DNA of 64,000 nt from Zhenhengia yiwuensis (lineage in GTDB: Bacteria > Bacillota > Clostridia > Lachnospirales > Cellulosilyticaceae). The notes under the pieces were generated by a model. That model saw only the letters and a list, made by a program, of their open reading frames with translations, had not been told where the DNA came from and did not search any database. Location: contig NZ_JACRSY010000002.1 of the NCBI RefSeq assembly GCF_014384995.1, positions 62,001-126,000 on the forward strand, read 5' to 3'. Positions 1-8,502 of the stretch are shown in pieces (the stretch's first letter is position 1; each line of letters starts with the position of its first letter). Made by a program: the position numbers and the translations under genes.

Positions 1-1167
1 GCTAGATTAGGAAGCAATGTAACCATTTTTGAAAGACAAAACCGTATAGGAAAGAAAATCCTTGTAACAGGTAATGGACGTTGTAATATGACCAATTTAA
101 ATATAAAACCAGAGTATTTCCATACATCTAGTCAGAAAGGATGCTTTGCACCTCTAGCAAAGAAGGACGTGGAAACTGTATTAGCGTTCTTTAATGAACT
201 AGGTATTGAAAGACTTGTAGAAAAAACAAAAGTTTACCCTGCTTCTGAGCAGGCAAGCAGTATATTAGATGTTATGCGTATGGAAATTGAACGACTAGGT
301 ATAACAGTAAAAGTAGATACTAAAGTTATAGGTCTTAAATACAAAGAGAACAAATGGCAAGTTGAAACGGAGACAGGGGAAACAGAAGTGTTTGACCGTG
401 TTATTGTATCAACAGGTGGGATGGCAGCACCGGCTCTTGGTTGTGACCACAGTGGTTATAATTTATTAAAAAAACTAGGGCATAGTGAGATAGAGACTTT
501 CCCAACTATTGTGCATATTGTATCACCTACTAAATACTGCAAGATGATGAAAGGGATGCGCTTTAAAGCAGAAGTGAGTATTTTTGTGGAAAATGAGTTA
601 AAACGCATTGAAAGAGGCGAGGTTCTCTTTACAGAAGATGGCCTTTCAGGACCACCGATTTTCCTTCTGAGCCGAGTAGCAAGCGAGAGTTTCAAAGACC
701 GTAAGGCATGCAAGATTCATTTTGACTTAATGCCAGATTGGACAAAAGAAGACTTAGTAGCTAAAATTTATGAGCGTCTTGCCAATGGTAGTAGTAAAAG
801 TATAGAAGATCTTTTTGTAGGCTGGCTTAATAAACGTGCTATTATGGCGGTGATTAAGGAAGCTAATATTGGAAGTCCTGTAGCACCTTGTGAGAACTTA
901 GACTATGAAATGATAGAAAGACTTGCTGAGTGTATGAAGTGTATTGTGTTTAAAGTTGAAGGTACAAGAGGCTTTAAGTTTGCACAGTCTACAGCAGGGG
1001 GTATTTGTATCGATGAAATAGACCTTGAGACAATGGCATCTAAAAAAGCACCAAACCTATATGTAACAGGAGAAGTTTTAGATGTAGATGGAGATTGTGG
1101 TGGCTATAACTTGCAGTGGGCCTGGTCAACAGGGCTTATTGCAGGCGAAGCAGCGGCGACAGTTTAA
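1..1167 (+). CDS. HI0933/BaiN-type FAD-dependent oxidoreductase, 5' end cut off
   Basis: The frame is open from base 1, so the gene begins before the window and the nucleotide-binding GxGxxG motif is missing. The visible part starts ARLGSNVTIFERQ and continues GKKILVTGNGRCNMTN, the signature segment of the HI0933/BaiN flavoprotein family. Near the C-terminus a GGxxxxEIDLETM segment and GDCGGYNLQWAWSTG close the FAD site, as usual in this family. About 388 residues are present of roughly 410 expected. Members are cytosolic flavoproteins of mostly unknown substrate; BaiN acts in bile acid dehydroxylation, but that role cannot be assumed. A second flavoprotein follows 25 bp downstream, probably in the same transcript. 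Confidence 0.9.
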   Translation, partial: ARLGSNVTIFERQNRIGKKILVTGNGRCNMTNLNIKPEYFHTSSQKGCFAPLAKKDVETVLAFFNELGIERLVEKTKVYPASEQASSILDVMRMEIERLGITVKVDTKVIGLKYKENKWQVETETGETEVFDRVIVSTGGMAAPALGCDHSGYNLLKKLGHSEIETFPTIVHIVSPTKYCKMMKGMRFKAEVSIFVENELKRIERGEVLFTEDGLSGPPIFLLSRVASESFKDRKACKIHFDLMPDWTKEDLVAKIYERLANGSSKSIEDLFVGWLNKRAIMAVIKEANIGSPVAPCENLDYEMIERLAECMKCIVFKVEGTRGFKFAQSTAGGICIDEIDLETMASKKAPNLYVTGEVLDVDGDCGGYNLQWAWSTGLIAGEAAATV

Positions 1168-1192
1168 ATACAACAAGTAAAGGAGAAACACC

Positions 1193-2776
1193 ATGATTCG
1201 TGTTCAAGATATAGCACTTACCTTAGAAGAAGAGGAGAGTGCACTTCAAGGCAAGATTGCAAAGAAATTGCATATCCAGCCAAAAGATATTAAAAGTTAT
1301 CGCATTTTTAAGAAAGCTATTGATGCCCGTAAGAAAAATGCTATTAAAATTGTTTATACAGTAGATATAGAAACAACAAAAGAGGCCCAGATTCTGCGTA
1401 AACATCCAGATTTTAAAACGCCAGATTTAACGTATTACTACCCTGAAATGGGTACAAAAGAGATGAAGCATCGCCCGGTTGTTGTAGGAAGTGGACCATG
1501 CGGTATGTTTGCAGCACTTATCTTAGCACAAATGGGTTATAAGCCAATTGTGTTAGAGCGCGGTAAAGATGTAGATGAGCGTGTTAAAGATATGGAAGCT
1601 TTCTGGAAGGATGGGGTGTTTAAGTCAGCTTCAAATGTACAGTTTGGTGAAGGGGGAGCAGGTACCTTCTCCGATGGAAAGCTAACGACACAGATTAAAA
1701 ATGTACGTTGCCATAAAGTGCTTCAAGAATTTGCACGCTTTGGTGCACCAGAAGAAATCTGTTATAAAAATAAACCTCATATTGGAACAGATATTTTAAG
1801 AAGCGTAGTAAAAAATATTCGACATGAAATCGAGCGCTTAGGTGGTACTTATAGATTTGAAAGTCAACTTACAGGTTTTAAAGTAGAAGAGAATGAACTA
1901 AAGCAAATTGAAGTTAATCATGAGGAATGGATCGATGCAGATGTATGTATTCTAGCTTTGGGTCATAGTGCAAGAGATACGTTTAAACTTCTTCATGAGA
2001 CTGGGCTTACTATGATTCAGAAGCCATTTGCTATGGGCATGCGTATAGAGCATCTACAAGAATGGATTAATGAATCTCAATATGGCGTGGCACATCATGA
2101 TAAATTAGGTGCAGCAGAGTATAAGCTTGTTCACCATGCAAGTAATGGTCGTGCTGTTTATACATTCTGTATGTGCCCTGGAGGCTATGTTGTAGCTTCT
2201 GCTTCGGAAGATGGTGGGGTTGTAACAAATGGTATGAGTGAATATGCGCGTGATGCAGAAAATGCTAATAGTGCCCTTCTTGTGAATATTGGGCCAGCTG
2301 ACTTTGGCAGTGATGACCCTCTTGCAGGTGTAGAGCTTCAAAGAAAACTTGAAAAGTTAGCTTATGAATTAGGAGGAAGGACTTATAAAGCACCGCTCCA
2401 GACAGTTGGTGATTTCTTAAGAGGAGAAACAACTACGAAGCTTGGCGCTGTTAAACCAACCTATGAACCAGGTGTAGTATTTAGCAATATGCGTAAGGAG
2501 CTTCCAAACTTTATGAGTGAAGCCATTGTAGAGGCATTAGGCATATTTGGTAAAAAGATTAAAAACTTTGACCATGAAGATGCTCTTCTTACAGGATTTG
2601 AAACAAGAAGTTCATCACCAGTTCGTATGCCTAGAAATGAAAATTATGAAGGAAGTATTAAAGGACTTTATCCAGCAGGAGAGGGTGCAGGTTATGCAGG
2701 GGGTATTACTTCAGCTGGTGTAGATGGTATTGAAGTAGCAGAAGCCATTATTAAAGTATATAAAAACTTTAACTAA
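1193..2776 (+). CDS. FAD-dependent dehydrogenase (COG2509-like)
   Basis: This is a 527-residue cytosolic flavoprotein. Residues 1-90 form an N-terminal extension typical of this uncharacterised family. A dinucleotide-binding fold follows at about residue 96 (VVVGSGPCGMFAALILAQ, then an acidic strand end at VLERG). The glycine-rich FGEGGAGTFSDGKL motif contacts FAD. The C-terminal GEGAGYAGGITSAGVDG segment completes FAD binding. The start ATG has an AAGGAG site 8 bases upstream. It lies between another flavoprotein and a PHP phosphatase with short gaps, consistent with one operon. The substrate is unknown. Confidence 0.88.
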   Translation: MIRVQDIALTLEEEESALQGKIAKKLHIQPKDIKSYRIFKKAIDARKKNAIKIVYTVDIETTKEAQILRKHPDFKTPDLTYYYPEMGTKEMKHRPVVVGSGPCGMFAALILAQMGYKPIVLERGKDVDERVKDMEAFWKDGVFKSASNVQFGEGGAGTFSDGKLTTQIKNVRCHKVLQEFARFGAPEEICYKNKPHIGTDILRSVVKNIRHEIERLGGTYRFESQLTGFKVEENELKQIEVNHEEWIDADVCILALGHSARDTFKLLHETGLTMIQKPFAMGMRIEHLQEWINESQYGVAHHDKLGAAEYKLVHHASNGRAVYTFCMCPGGYVVASASEDGGVVTNGMSEYARDAENANSALLVNIGPADFGSDDPLAGVELQRKLEKLAYELGGRTYKAPLQTVGDFLRGETTTKLGAVKPTYEPGVVFSNMRKELPNFMSEAIVEALGIFGKKIKNFDHEDALLTGFETRSSSPVRMPRNENYEGSIKGLYPAGEGAGYAGGITSAGVDGIEVAEAIIKVYKNFN

Positions 2777-2799
2777 GTACTAAAAGGGGGAGATTGACC

Positions 2800-3603
2800 A
2801 TGTATAAAGCGGATTATCATATGCATACAGCTTTATCTATAGATTGTAACGCGAGTATAGAGAGTCAGATAGAGTCAGCTATTAAGAAAGGGTTTAGTGA
2901 GATTGCTATTACAGACCATTTTGAGTATGATTTTATACAGGATAAATGGGCACTTACTTTAGACTTACCCTCTTATATAGATACTATTAGGACTTATCAA
3001 GAAAAGTATAAAGAACGCATCTGTATTAAACGAGGTGTAGAGGTGGGCTTTGAAACACGTTATAAACAGGAGATAGAAGCCCTTCTTAAAGATAAAAATT
3101 TTGATTTTATTATTTGCTCGACACATAAATGTGACATGCAGGAATTGGCTCTTGGAGGATTTTTCATAGATAAAGAGCAAAAAGAAGCTTATACAACATA
3201 CTTTGATCATGTCCTAGATACCCTTAGAAACTTTGATAACTTTGATGTGTATGGCCACTTAGACTATGTGAACCGTTATGGTAAATATACTGTCAAAGTC
3301 TTAACACCTATGGATTATAGGGAACAGATAGATGAAATCTTACAAATCCTTATTAGCAAAGGAAAAGGGCTAGAAGTTAATACTTCAGGTATACGTTATG
3401 GACTTGGTCACTTTAATCCTCAAATTCCAGTTTTAAGACGCTACTTAGAACTTGGTGGGGAAATCATTACTATTGGATCAGATAGTCATTGTAATGAACA
3501 TGTAGGCTTCCTATGGGAGGAAGCTGCACGTATGCTTAAAAATATTGGATTTAAATATTATGCAACGTTTGAAAAGCGCAAACCTATTTTAAAGTTATTA
3601 TAA
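2800..3603 (+). CDS. PHP-domain phosphatase, histidinol-phosphatase HisJ-like
   Basis: The protein is 267 residues and belongs to the PHP metallophosphoesterase fold. Metal ligands are visible in DYHMHTALS at the N-terminus, ITDHFEYD, the ICSTHK segment, YGHLDYVNRYG and GSDSHCNEHVG near the end. Such proteins hydrolyse L-histidinol phosphate or related phosphomonoesters. No other his gene is nearby, so the substrate is open. I chose the ATG at 2800 because the AAAGGGGG site ends 9 bases before it; an in-frame TTG at 2794 is only 3 bases from that site. It sits 23 bases after the flavoprotein and probably ends that operon. Confidence 0.82.
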   Translation: MYKADYHMHTALSIDCNASIESQIESAIKKGFSEIAITDHFEYDFIQDKWALTLDLPSYIDTIRTYQEKYKERICIKRGVEVGFETRYKQEIEALLKDKNFDFIICSTHKCDMQELALGGFFIDKEQKEAYTTYFDHVLDTLRNFDNFDVYGHLDYVNRYGKYTVKVLTPMDYREQIDEILQILISKGKGLEVNTSGIRYGLGHFNPQIPVLRRYLELGGEIITIGSDSHCNEHVGFLWEEAARMLKNIGFKYYATFEKRKPILKLL

Positions 3604-3654
3604 AAGGACTTGCATAGAAAAGGTGAACGTTTTATTAAAAGTAGTAAAATATGT

Positions 3655-3683
3655 TTGAGTTTATTTTGTGTATTTGATATAAT
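3655..3683 (+). promoter_or_regulatory. sigma-A-type promoter for hpt
   Basis: TTGAGT at 3655-3660, a 17-base spacer, and a perfect TATAAT at 3678-3683. It lies 35 bases before the hpt start. Confidence 0.8.
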
Positions 3684-3718
3684 TCAGTTATGAATAGACA
3701 TATATGAGGTGGACGAGG

Positions 3719-4258
3719 ATGCAAAACGATATTGGTCGTGTATTATTATCAGAAGCAGAAATAGTAGCTAAAGTAAAAGAATTAGGTGATAAACTCACTG
3801 AAGAGTATAGAGGTAAGGAATTATTAGTAGTAGGTATATTAAAAGGATCTAATGTTTTTATGAGTGATTTAATTAGACAGATTAATATTCCACTTAAAAT
3901 TGATTTTATGATGGTATCCAGCTATGGTAATGCTACAGAGTCTACAGGTGTTGTTAAAATTATTAAAGATATTGAACAAAGCATTAGTGGTAAACACTTA
4001 TTAATTGTAGAAGATATTATTGATAGTGGTTTAACATTAAAATATTTAACAGAGATGCTTGAAACAAGAAAACCAGCAAGTATTAAACTTTGTACTTTAT
4101 TAGACAAACCAGCAAGACGTAAAGAAAATGTGGATGTAGATTATGTAGGATTTGAAATGCCAGATGAATTCTTAGTAGGCTATGGTATTGATTATGCGGA
4201 GTACTATCGTAACTTACCTTACATTGGAGTACTTAAGCCAGAAGTATATGAAAAATAA
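3719..4258 (+). CDS. hpt: Hypoxanthine phosphoribosyltransferase
   Basis: This 179-residue cytosolic enzyme transfers phosphoribose from PRPP to hypoxanthine (and often guanine), salvaging purine bases to IMP/GMP. The PRPP-binding signature LLIVEDIIDSGLTLKYL is clear, as are the flexible-loop serine-tyrosine (MVSSYG) and the C-terminal YVGFEMPDEFLVGYGIDY segment. The ATG at 3719 is preceded by AGGTGG at 6 bases; an in-frame ATG at 3704 lacks a site. The gene has its own promoter and terminator and is monocistronic. Length is normal for the family. Confidence 0.95.
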   Translation: MQNDIGRVLLSEAEIVAKVKELGDKLTEEYRGKELLVVGILKGSNVFMSDLIRQINIPLKIDFMMVSSYGNATESTGVVKIIKDIEQSISGKHLLIVEDIIDSGLTLKYLTEMLETRKPASIKLCTLLDKPARRKENVDVDYVGFEMPDEFLVGYGIDYAEYYRNLPYIGVLKPEVYEK

Positions 4259-4272
4259 ATAAGAGATAAGAT

Positions 4273-4317
4273 AAGGGAATGGAACGAATGAATTTTGTAT
4301 CCATTCCTTTTATTTTT
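4273..4317 (+). terminator. Rho-independent terminator after hpt
   Basis: An 11-bp stem pairs 4273-4283 with 4300-4310 (one G-T pair) and is followed by a T-rich tail. Confidence 0.8.
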
Positions 4318-4353
4318 GTATCATATAAAAATTCTTTTAATAATAATTATTAA

Positions 4354-4382
4354 TTGACTAAGTTTATTTAGAGGAGTATAAT
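4354..4382 (+). promoter_or_regulatory. Strong sigma-A-type promoter for nox
   Basis: TTGACT at 4354-4359, exactly 17 bases, then TATAAT at 4377-4382. It lies 41 bases before the ATG. Confidence 0.85.
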
Positions 4383-4423
4383 AAATTTATAACAAAGTGA
4401 AACGCACAAGGAGGAATTTAGGT

Positions 4424-5761
4424 ATGAAAGTTATTGTAATTGGATGTACACATGCTGGTACAGCAGCTATTGTAAATACGAAATCACTCTATAAGGATGC
4501 AGAGGTAACGGTTTATGAAAAGAATGATAATATTTCATTCTTATCATGTGGAATTGCTTTACATGTAGCGGATGTAGTAAAAGATCCTAAAGGACTTTTC
4601 TATAATTCTCCAGAAGGTTTAAAAGAGCTTGGTGTTGTAACTAAAATGGAACATGAAGTTACACAAGTGGATATAAAGAATAAATGTGTAGAAGTTAAAG
4701 ATTTAAATACAGGAGAAGTATTTAAAGATACTTATGATAAATTAATTATTACATTAGGTTCATGGCCTATTGTACCACCATTTGAAGGTATTGAACTTGA
4801 AAACATTGTACTTTCTAAAAACTACAACCATTCACAAGCTATTATTGAAAAAGCTAAACAAGCTAAAAATATTGTTGTAATTGGTGCTGGTTACATTGGA
4901 GTAGAACTGGCAGAAGCATTTGAGATGCTCGGCAAAAACACAACACTTGTTGATGCAGAAGAACGTATTATGAACAAATACTTAGATGCACCATTCACAG
5001 CAAAAGCAGAAGAAGCTTTTAAAGAACATGGTGTAAACATTGCAACAGGTGAAAAAGTAGTACGCTTTGAAGGAACAGAAGGTAAAGTAAGTAAAGTTAT
5101 AACAGACAAAAATACTTATGAAGCTGACCTTGTAGTACTTTGTATCGGATTTAAACCAAATACAAGTCTTGTGCAAGGACAATTAGATATGTTACCAAAT
5201 GGTGCAATCATTATTGATGAATATATGAGAACAAGTGAGCCTGATGTATTTGCAGCTGGAGACTGCTGTGTTGTAACTTATAATCCAGCAGGGGATACAC
5301 GTTATATTCCACTTGCAACAAATGCAGTGCGTATGGGTATGCTTGTTGCAAGAAACTTAGTAGAACCACAACTTAAATATATGGGTACACAAGGTACATC
5401 AGGTATTAAAATTTATGATTACAACATTGCTTCAACAGGTATGACAGAAGAAGTTGCAAAATCAACAACAAACTATGATGTAGCATCTATTGTGTTCACA
5501 GATAACTATAGACCAGAATTCATGCCAACTTATGAAGAAGCTATGGTTAAACTTGTATATGATAAAAAATCACACCGTATTTTAGGTGGACAAATTTTAT
5601 CTAAACATGATTTGACACAATTTATGAATACTTTATCAGTAGTTATTCAAAATAATATGACAATAGAAGAACTTGCAATGACAGATTTCTTCTTCCAACC
5701 ACACTTTAATAAACCTTGGAGTTTATTAAACTTAGTAGCTATTAAAGCAATGGAACAATAA
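4424..5761 (+). CDS. nox: NADH oxidase, flavin-dependent, Cys-based
   Basis: The 445-residue protein belongs to the NADH oxidase / NADH peroxidase / CoA-disulfide reductase family of two-dinucleotide-fold flavoproteins. The redox cysteine lies in NISFLSCGIALHV (about residue 42). The FAD site is KVIVIGCTHAGTAA at the N-terminus, the NAD site is IVVIGAGYIGVELAEAFEMLG, and DVFAAGDCC contacts FAD. The C-terminal dimerisation domain is present. It most likely reduces oxygen to water with NADH, protecting an anaerobe and regenerating NAD+; peroxidase or CoA-disulfide activity cannot be excluded by eye. The ATG at 4424 follows AAGGAGG by 9 bases. It is transcribed alone. Confidence 0.88.
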   Translation: MKVIVIGCTHAGTAAIVNTKSLYKDAEVTVYEKNDNISFLSCGIALHVADVVKDPKGLFYNSPEGLKELGVVTKMEHEVTQVDIKNKCVEVKDLNTGEVFKDTYDKLIITLGSWPIVPPFEGIELENIVLSKNYNHSQAIIEKAKQAKNIVVIGAGYIGVELAEAFEMLGKNTTLVDAEERIMNKYLDAPFTAKAEEAFKEHGVNIATGEKVVRFEGTEGKVSKVITDKNTYEADLVVLCIGFKPNTSLVQGQLDMLPNGAIIIDEYMRTSEPDVFAAGDCCVVTYNPAGDTRYIPLATNAVRMGMLVARNLVEPQLKYMGTQGTSGIKIYDYNIASTGMTEEVAKSTTNYDVASIVFTDNYRPEFMPTYEEAMVKLVYDKKSHRILGGQILSKHDLTQFMNTLSVVIQNNMTIEELAMTDFFFQPHFNKPWSLLNLVAIKAMEQ

Positions 5762-5784
5762 AATAATAAAGTAATAAAAGGAGA

Positions 5785-5813
5785 GGGGCTGTTGCTTATG
5801 CGACAGCCCCTTT
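5785..5813 (+). terminator. GC-rich terminator hairpin after nox
   Basis: An 11-bp stem pairs 5785-5795 with 5800-5810 across a TTAT loop. The T-tract is short (TTT). It lies between the convergent nox and Cys-rich genes and may serve both. Confidence 0.65.
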
Positions 5814-5825
5814 AAACTCATCCTA

Positions 5826-6335
5826 TTAACAAATTTCTCTAATTTGAGTGATTTGATCAGTATTAATAATCACGATTTTACCTGAACCAACTACCATAGC
5901 ACGTACGCATCTTCCTTGCACATCTAAAATACATACAGTGCCACATTTAGAGCCGATAGCGATACGAACTTTTTTGCCAATCATGCAGCGTAACATTTGT
6001 TCAAAACTATTGCCACAGCATGGAGAGGAGCAAGATTTACAGCAATGACTCCTACTATGCCCACGCCTATCTGAACATGGCATAAATACATTTTCACAAT
6101 CACGGCAGCAATCATCACAATCACAGCATCTATCGCAGTCACAATCACAACAGCAATCAGAGCAAGGTCTTCTTATAGGTCTACAAGGTGTAAATAGATT
6201 TTCTTCTTCACAGCAGCAATTATGGCGTGGACGAGGACGTCTGCGTTCACATTCACAGCAATGGCAACAGCGATCTTCTAGAAAATCATTAACGTCATTT
6301 AAGCATTCTATAATTTTTGGTCTACAGTTACCCAT
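5826..6335 (-). CDS. Cys-rich protein with C-terminal Sm-like domain, probable spore protein
   Basis: This 169-residue protein has no function I recognise. The middle third is extremely rich in Cys, Asp and Arg (CCCDCDCDRCCDCDDCC), suggesting metal binding or disulfide crosslinking. The last 55 residues are an ordinary beta-rich domain (IGKKVRIAIGSKCGTVCILD, then KIVIINTDQITQIREIC) that clearly resembles most of the neighbouring 64-residue protein. I use the ATG at 6335 because AGGAGG stands 8 bases upstream; the longer frame has no site. A spore-coat role is inferred from the cysteine richness and the sigma-K-like promoter ahead of the pair. Confidence 0.75.
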   Translation of the reverse strand: MGNCRPKIIECLNDVNDFLEDRCCHCCECERRRPRPRHNCCCEEENLFTPCRPIRRPCSDCCCDCDCDRCCDCDDCCRDCENVFMPCSDRRGHSRSHCCKSCSSPCCGNSFEQMLRCMIGKKVRIAIGSKCGTVCILDVQGRCVRAMVVGSGKIVIINTDQITQIREIC

Positions 6336-6348
6336 CCTAAAGGCCTCC

Positions 6349-6543
6349 TTAACAACTACATTCCTCAATGAAATCAATATGATCTAGGTTAAAGATTCTA
6401 ATGTTACCAGAGCGAACATCGATGACTTTGACATAGCAAGGTGTAATATCACAGATCAGAACGTTAAAGCAGTGGCACCCTGTATGAATAATAGCTTTAT
6501 GGCCGACTAAATTGCATAAATGATCAGAATAACAACATGACAT
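6349..6543 (-). CDS. Small Cys-containing protein, paralogue of the downstream C-terminal domain
   Basis: A 64-residue protein starting MSCCYSDHLC. Its VGHKAIIHTGCHCFNVLICD and NIRIFNLDHIDFIEEC segments align with the C-terminal domain of the next gene, so the two share one fold. The start at 6543 is set by AGGAGG 7 bases upstream; an ATG at 6549 sits only one base from it. The gap to the downstream gene is 13 bases, so they are co-transcribed. No function is known; a spore surface role is inferred. Confidence 0.72.
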   Translation of the reverse strand: MSCCYSDHLCNLVGHKAIIHTGCHCFNVLICDITPCYVKVIDVRSGNIRIFNLDHIDFIEECSC

Positions 6544-6566
6544 AAGCATTCCTCCTATAAGCAAAG

Positions 6567-6602
6567 TAGGGAATTTTTTATTCTATTTCTACAAATTCCC
6601 TA
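6567..6602 (-). repeat. Perfect 10-bp inverted repeat in the leader of the Cys-rich operon
   Basis: TAGGGAATTT at 6567-6576 is exactly complementary to 6593-6602, with a 16-base loop. It lies just downstream of the proposed promoter, so it could fold at the 5' end of the mRNA. Confidence 0.6.
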
Positions 6603-6605
6603 ATG

Positions 6606-6633
6606 TAGTCTATGATACAAAGAGACATAATGT
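6606..6633 (-). promoter_or_regulatory. Candidate sigma-K-type promoter
   Basis: Reading the minus strand, AC at 6633-6632 is followed by 17 bases and CATAGACTA at 6614-6606. This matches the mother-cell sigma-K pattern (AC, 16-17 bases, CATANNNTA). No convincing TTGACA/TATAAT pair is nearby. About 330 bases from here to the next plus-strand gene hold no other gene that I can see. Confidence 0.5.
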
Positions 6634-6972
6634 GACATATTAATTGTTTAATTTATTCCAAAATATGAAACTGATGTTAGGATATTTCTGCAAGTTTTGT
6701 GATTTTAACTTATGGTATAATCTGTATAGAGCTTAAAGGGCATAGAGGAGATAAAAAGATGTGTTCATAATTTTTTAAAATAACCCTTTTGGTATAACAC
6801 TTGAAAACTTATAGGAAAGTATGCTATTGTTATAATTATATCTCTTTAGAAAATAGGGAGTAGTAAAAAGGTAAGAAGTAATGTATAATGTATGTGTTAA
6901 AAAAGTGTATCCAGTACAGTGGAAGATAAATAGTAAACATACGCTAAAAGAAGAAAAGGAGAGTTATTGATT

Positions 6973-7482
6973 ATGACATTATTTAAACAATGGGACAATT
7001 ATGGTGAAGATGCAAAAGCTCGTTCAACAGAAGAATACAAAAAAGTTGTTGAAAGATACCTTACTATGGAAAGAAACGTATACAGTGAGCTTCTTTCAAA
7101 CGTTAATGAAGTAGTAGAAGGAACAGTTGCTGAACTTGCAACACGTTTTGCTATGACAGAAGTAGAATTCGTAGGATTTGTAGATGGAATTAACGAAAGT
7201 CTTAAAGCTGGTGCATATGATTTAGATACATTAACATCAGAATCAGTAGTAAAATTAGACTTCGATCTTAAAAAATTATACTGGAACATGTTAGATGCTC
7301 AAGCTGATTGGCTTTACAACTTACCACAATGGGATGAGCTTCTTTCAAAAGAAGAACGTCAAGCTATTAAAAACGACTACAAAAAATCAAAAACAGTTGT
7401 TATTGGTAAAAAAATCGGTCGTAACGACGCATGTCCATGTGGAAGCGGCAAAAAATACAAACAATGTTGTATAAACAAATAA
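6973..7482 (+). CDS. SEC-C zinc-finger protein
   Basis: A 169-residue protein with a helical, acidic N-terminal part and a C-terminal SEC-C zinc-binding motif, NDACPCGSGKKYKQCC. This is the motif found at the SecA C-terminus, where it holds zinc, and in many stand-alone proteins of unknown role. The N-terminal part resembles no family I can name with certainty. The start is ambiguous: AAGGAG at 6956-6961 is 5 bases from a TTG at 6967 and 11 from the ATG at 6973; I prefer the ATG. The gene is followed at once by a strong terminator. Confidence 0.75.
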   Translation: MTLFKQWDNYGEDAKARSTEEYKKVVERYLTMERNVYSELLSNVNEVVEGTVAELATRFAMTEVEFVGFVDGINESLKAGAYDLDTLTSESVVKLDFDLKKLYWNMLDAQADWLYNLPQWDELLSKEERQAIKNDYKKSKTVVIGKKIGRNDACPCGSGKKYKQCCINK

Positions 7483-7510
7483 TAACTGCTCATTGAGCAG
7501 TTATTTTTTT
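7482..7510 (+). terminator. Rho-independent terminator after SEC-C gene
   Basis: A perfect 10-bp stem (7482-7491 with 7495-7504), ATT loop, then six T residues. It starts on the last base of the stop codon. Confidence 0.88.
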
Positions 7511-7539
7511 AAACAAAGTTCGTAAAAGGGGTGAATCAA

Positions 7540-8031
7540 ATGGAAATCATATGGTCTTATGTACTTATTGCAATTATTACGCTTGTACTTATTACAATCA
7601 GAATGCTCAATAACAAGATTGTAAACGACTTTCTGAAAGAGCATGAAACAGCAGAAAAATATGTTATCTTCAAAAAAGACTTTTTCTTTACAGTAGCAAA
7701 AATTTGTGTAGTCTGCACAATTCTTATTAATGGACTTACGCTTTATGGGCATCAGAGAATGAATACACAAAGTATTGTACTGACAGTTCTCATTGTTGGT
7801 ATGTGTCTTATAAGCTGTATGAGTTTTGTAGCAGTAGACGAAAATAAAGCTTTTAATATAGCTGGTTATTTAGTTGAAGAAGATGCCATCAAAGATATCC
7901 AAATTAAAGAACATAAAAATAGATTAAGTTGTAAGGTTTTGTTCAAAGAAGAAATAAATGGGTATCAAGGTATGGAATTTTGTATTTTTGGTCAAAAAAG
8001 AGAAGCATTTATTAATAAAGTTGAACAATAA
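7540..8031 (+). CDS. Small three-helix membrane protein, unknown function
   Basis: A 163-residue protein with hydrophobic segments at about residues 4-22, 48-66 and 77-95, then a soluble C-terminal part of about 65 residues. I do not recognise the family. The ATG at 7540 follows AAGGGG by 9 bases; a GTG at 7531 abuts that site. It is bounded by terminators on both sides, so it is probably transcribed alone. Confidence 0.65.
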   Translation: MEIIWSYVLIAIITLVLITIRMLNNKIVNDFLKEHETAEKYVIFKKDFFFTVAKICVVCTILINGLTLYGHQRMNTQSIVLTVLIVGMCLISCMSFVAVDENKAFNIAGYLVEEDAIKDIQIKEHKNRLSCKVLFKEEINGYQGMEFCIFGQKREAFINKVEQ

Positions 8032-8038
8032 TTCACGA

Positions 8039-8068
8039 AATAGGTCATATAAGTGGCCTATTTTTTTT
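8039..8068 (+). terminator. Rho-independent terminator
   Basis: A 9-bp stem (8039-8047 with 8054-8062, one G-T pair) is followed by eight T residues. It separates the membrane protein from the ATPase operon. Confidence 0.85.
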
Positions 8069-8183
8069 ATAAAAAATACACTTTCTTTTTTTTTAGATAG
8101 TGGTAAAATAGATGGAGTAATCTTAAATGAACCATAGTTCATAAAAATCTATGACGAGAAGAGACAGTTAGGAGATGAGAGGC

Positions 8184-8501
8184 ATGGAGGAGATTATTAA
8201 AGAAATTGTGAAGATTGATTCAAACGCAATGGAAAATAAGAAGCAGCAAGAAAATAGGATCAATGAACGCAAGGCATATTATGAAGCTCAAATTGCTGCC
8301 TATGAAAAAGAGCGAATAGAAGATGCAAAGGAAAAAGCAGAAAAGGCCTATCAAGATATTATTGCAGCAGCTAATGAGCAGTATAAATTTGAGGAAGAAA
8401 GAGCCAAAAAACAAGTGCTTCTTATCGAAAATAAGTATCTGCAGGTAGAAGGCCCTTTATTAGACACTGTATTTAAACAATTATTTACAATGGAGGCGTA
8501 G
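8184..8501 (+). CDS. atpH: V/A-type ATPase peripheral stalk subunit (G/H type)
   Basis: A 105-residue, highly charged protein predicted to be almost entirely coiled coil (long runs of Glu, Lys, Ala and Gln without Pro). This is the form of the small peripheral-stalk subunit that pairs with subunit E in V/A ATPases. Assignment rests on that form and on its place as first gene of the operon, because the family has little sequence conservation. The ATG at 8184 has AGGAG 9 bases upstream; the earlier ATG at 8175 lies one base after it. One base separates it from the next gene. Confidence 0.75.
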   Translation: MEEIIKEIVKIDSNAMENKKQQENRINERKAYYEAQIAAYEKERIEDAKEKAEKAYQDIIAAANEQYKFEEERAKKQVLLIENKYLQVEGPLLDTVFKQLFTMEA

Positions 8502-8502
8502 T

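Noticed and set aside
2794..2799. TTG start for the PHP phosphatase
   Set aside because: Only 3 bases from the ribosome site; the ATG at 2800 has proper spacing and fits the family start.
6721..6790. Possible tiny gene after a GAGGAG site near 6744
   Set aside because: The first ATG downstream opens a frame of only three codons.
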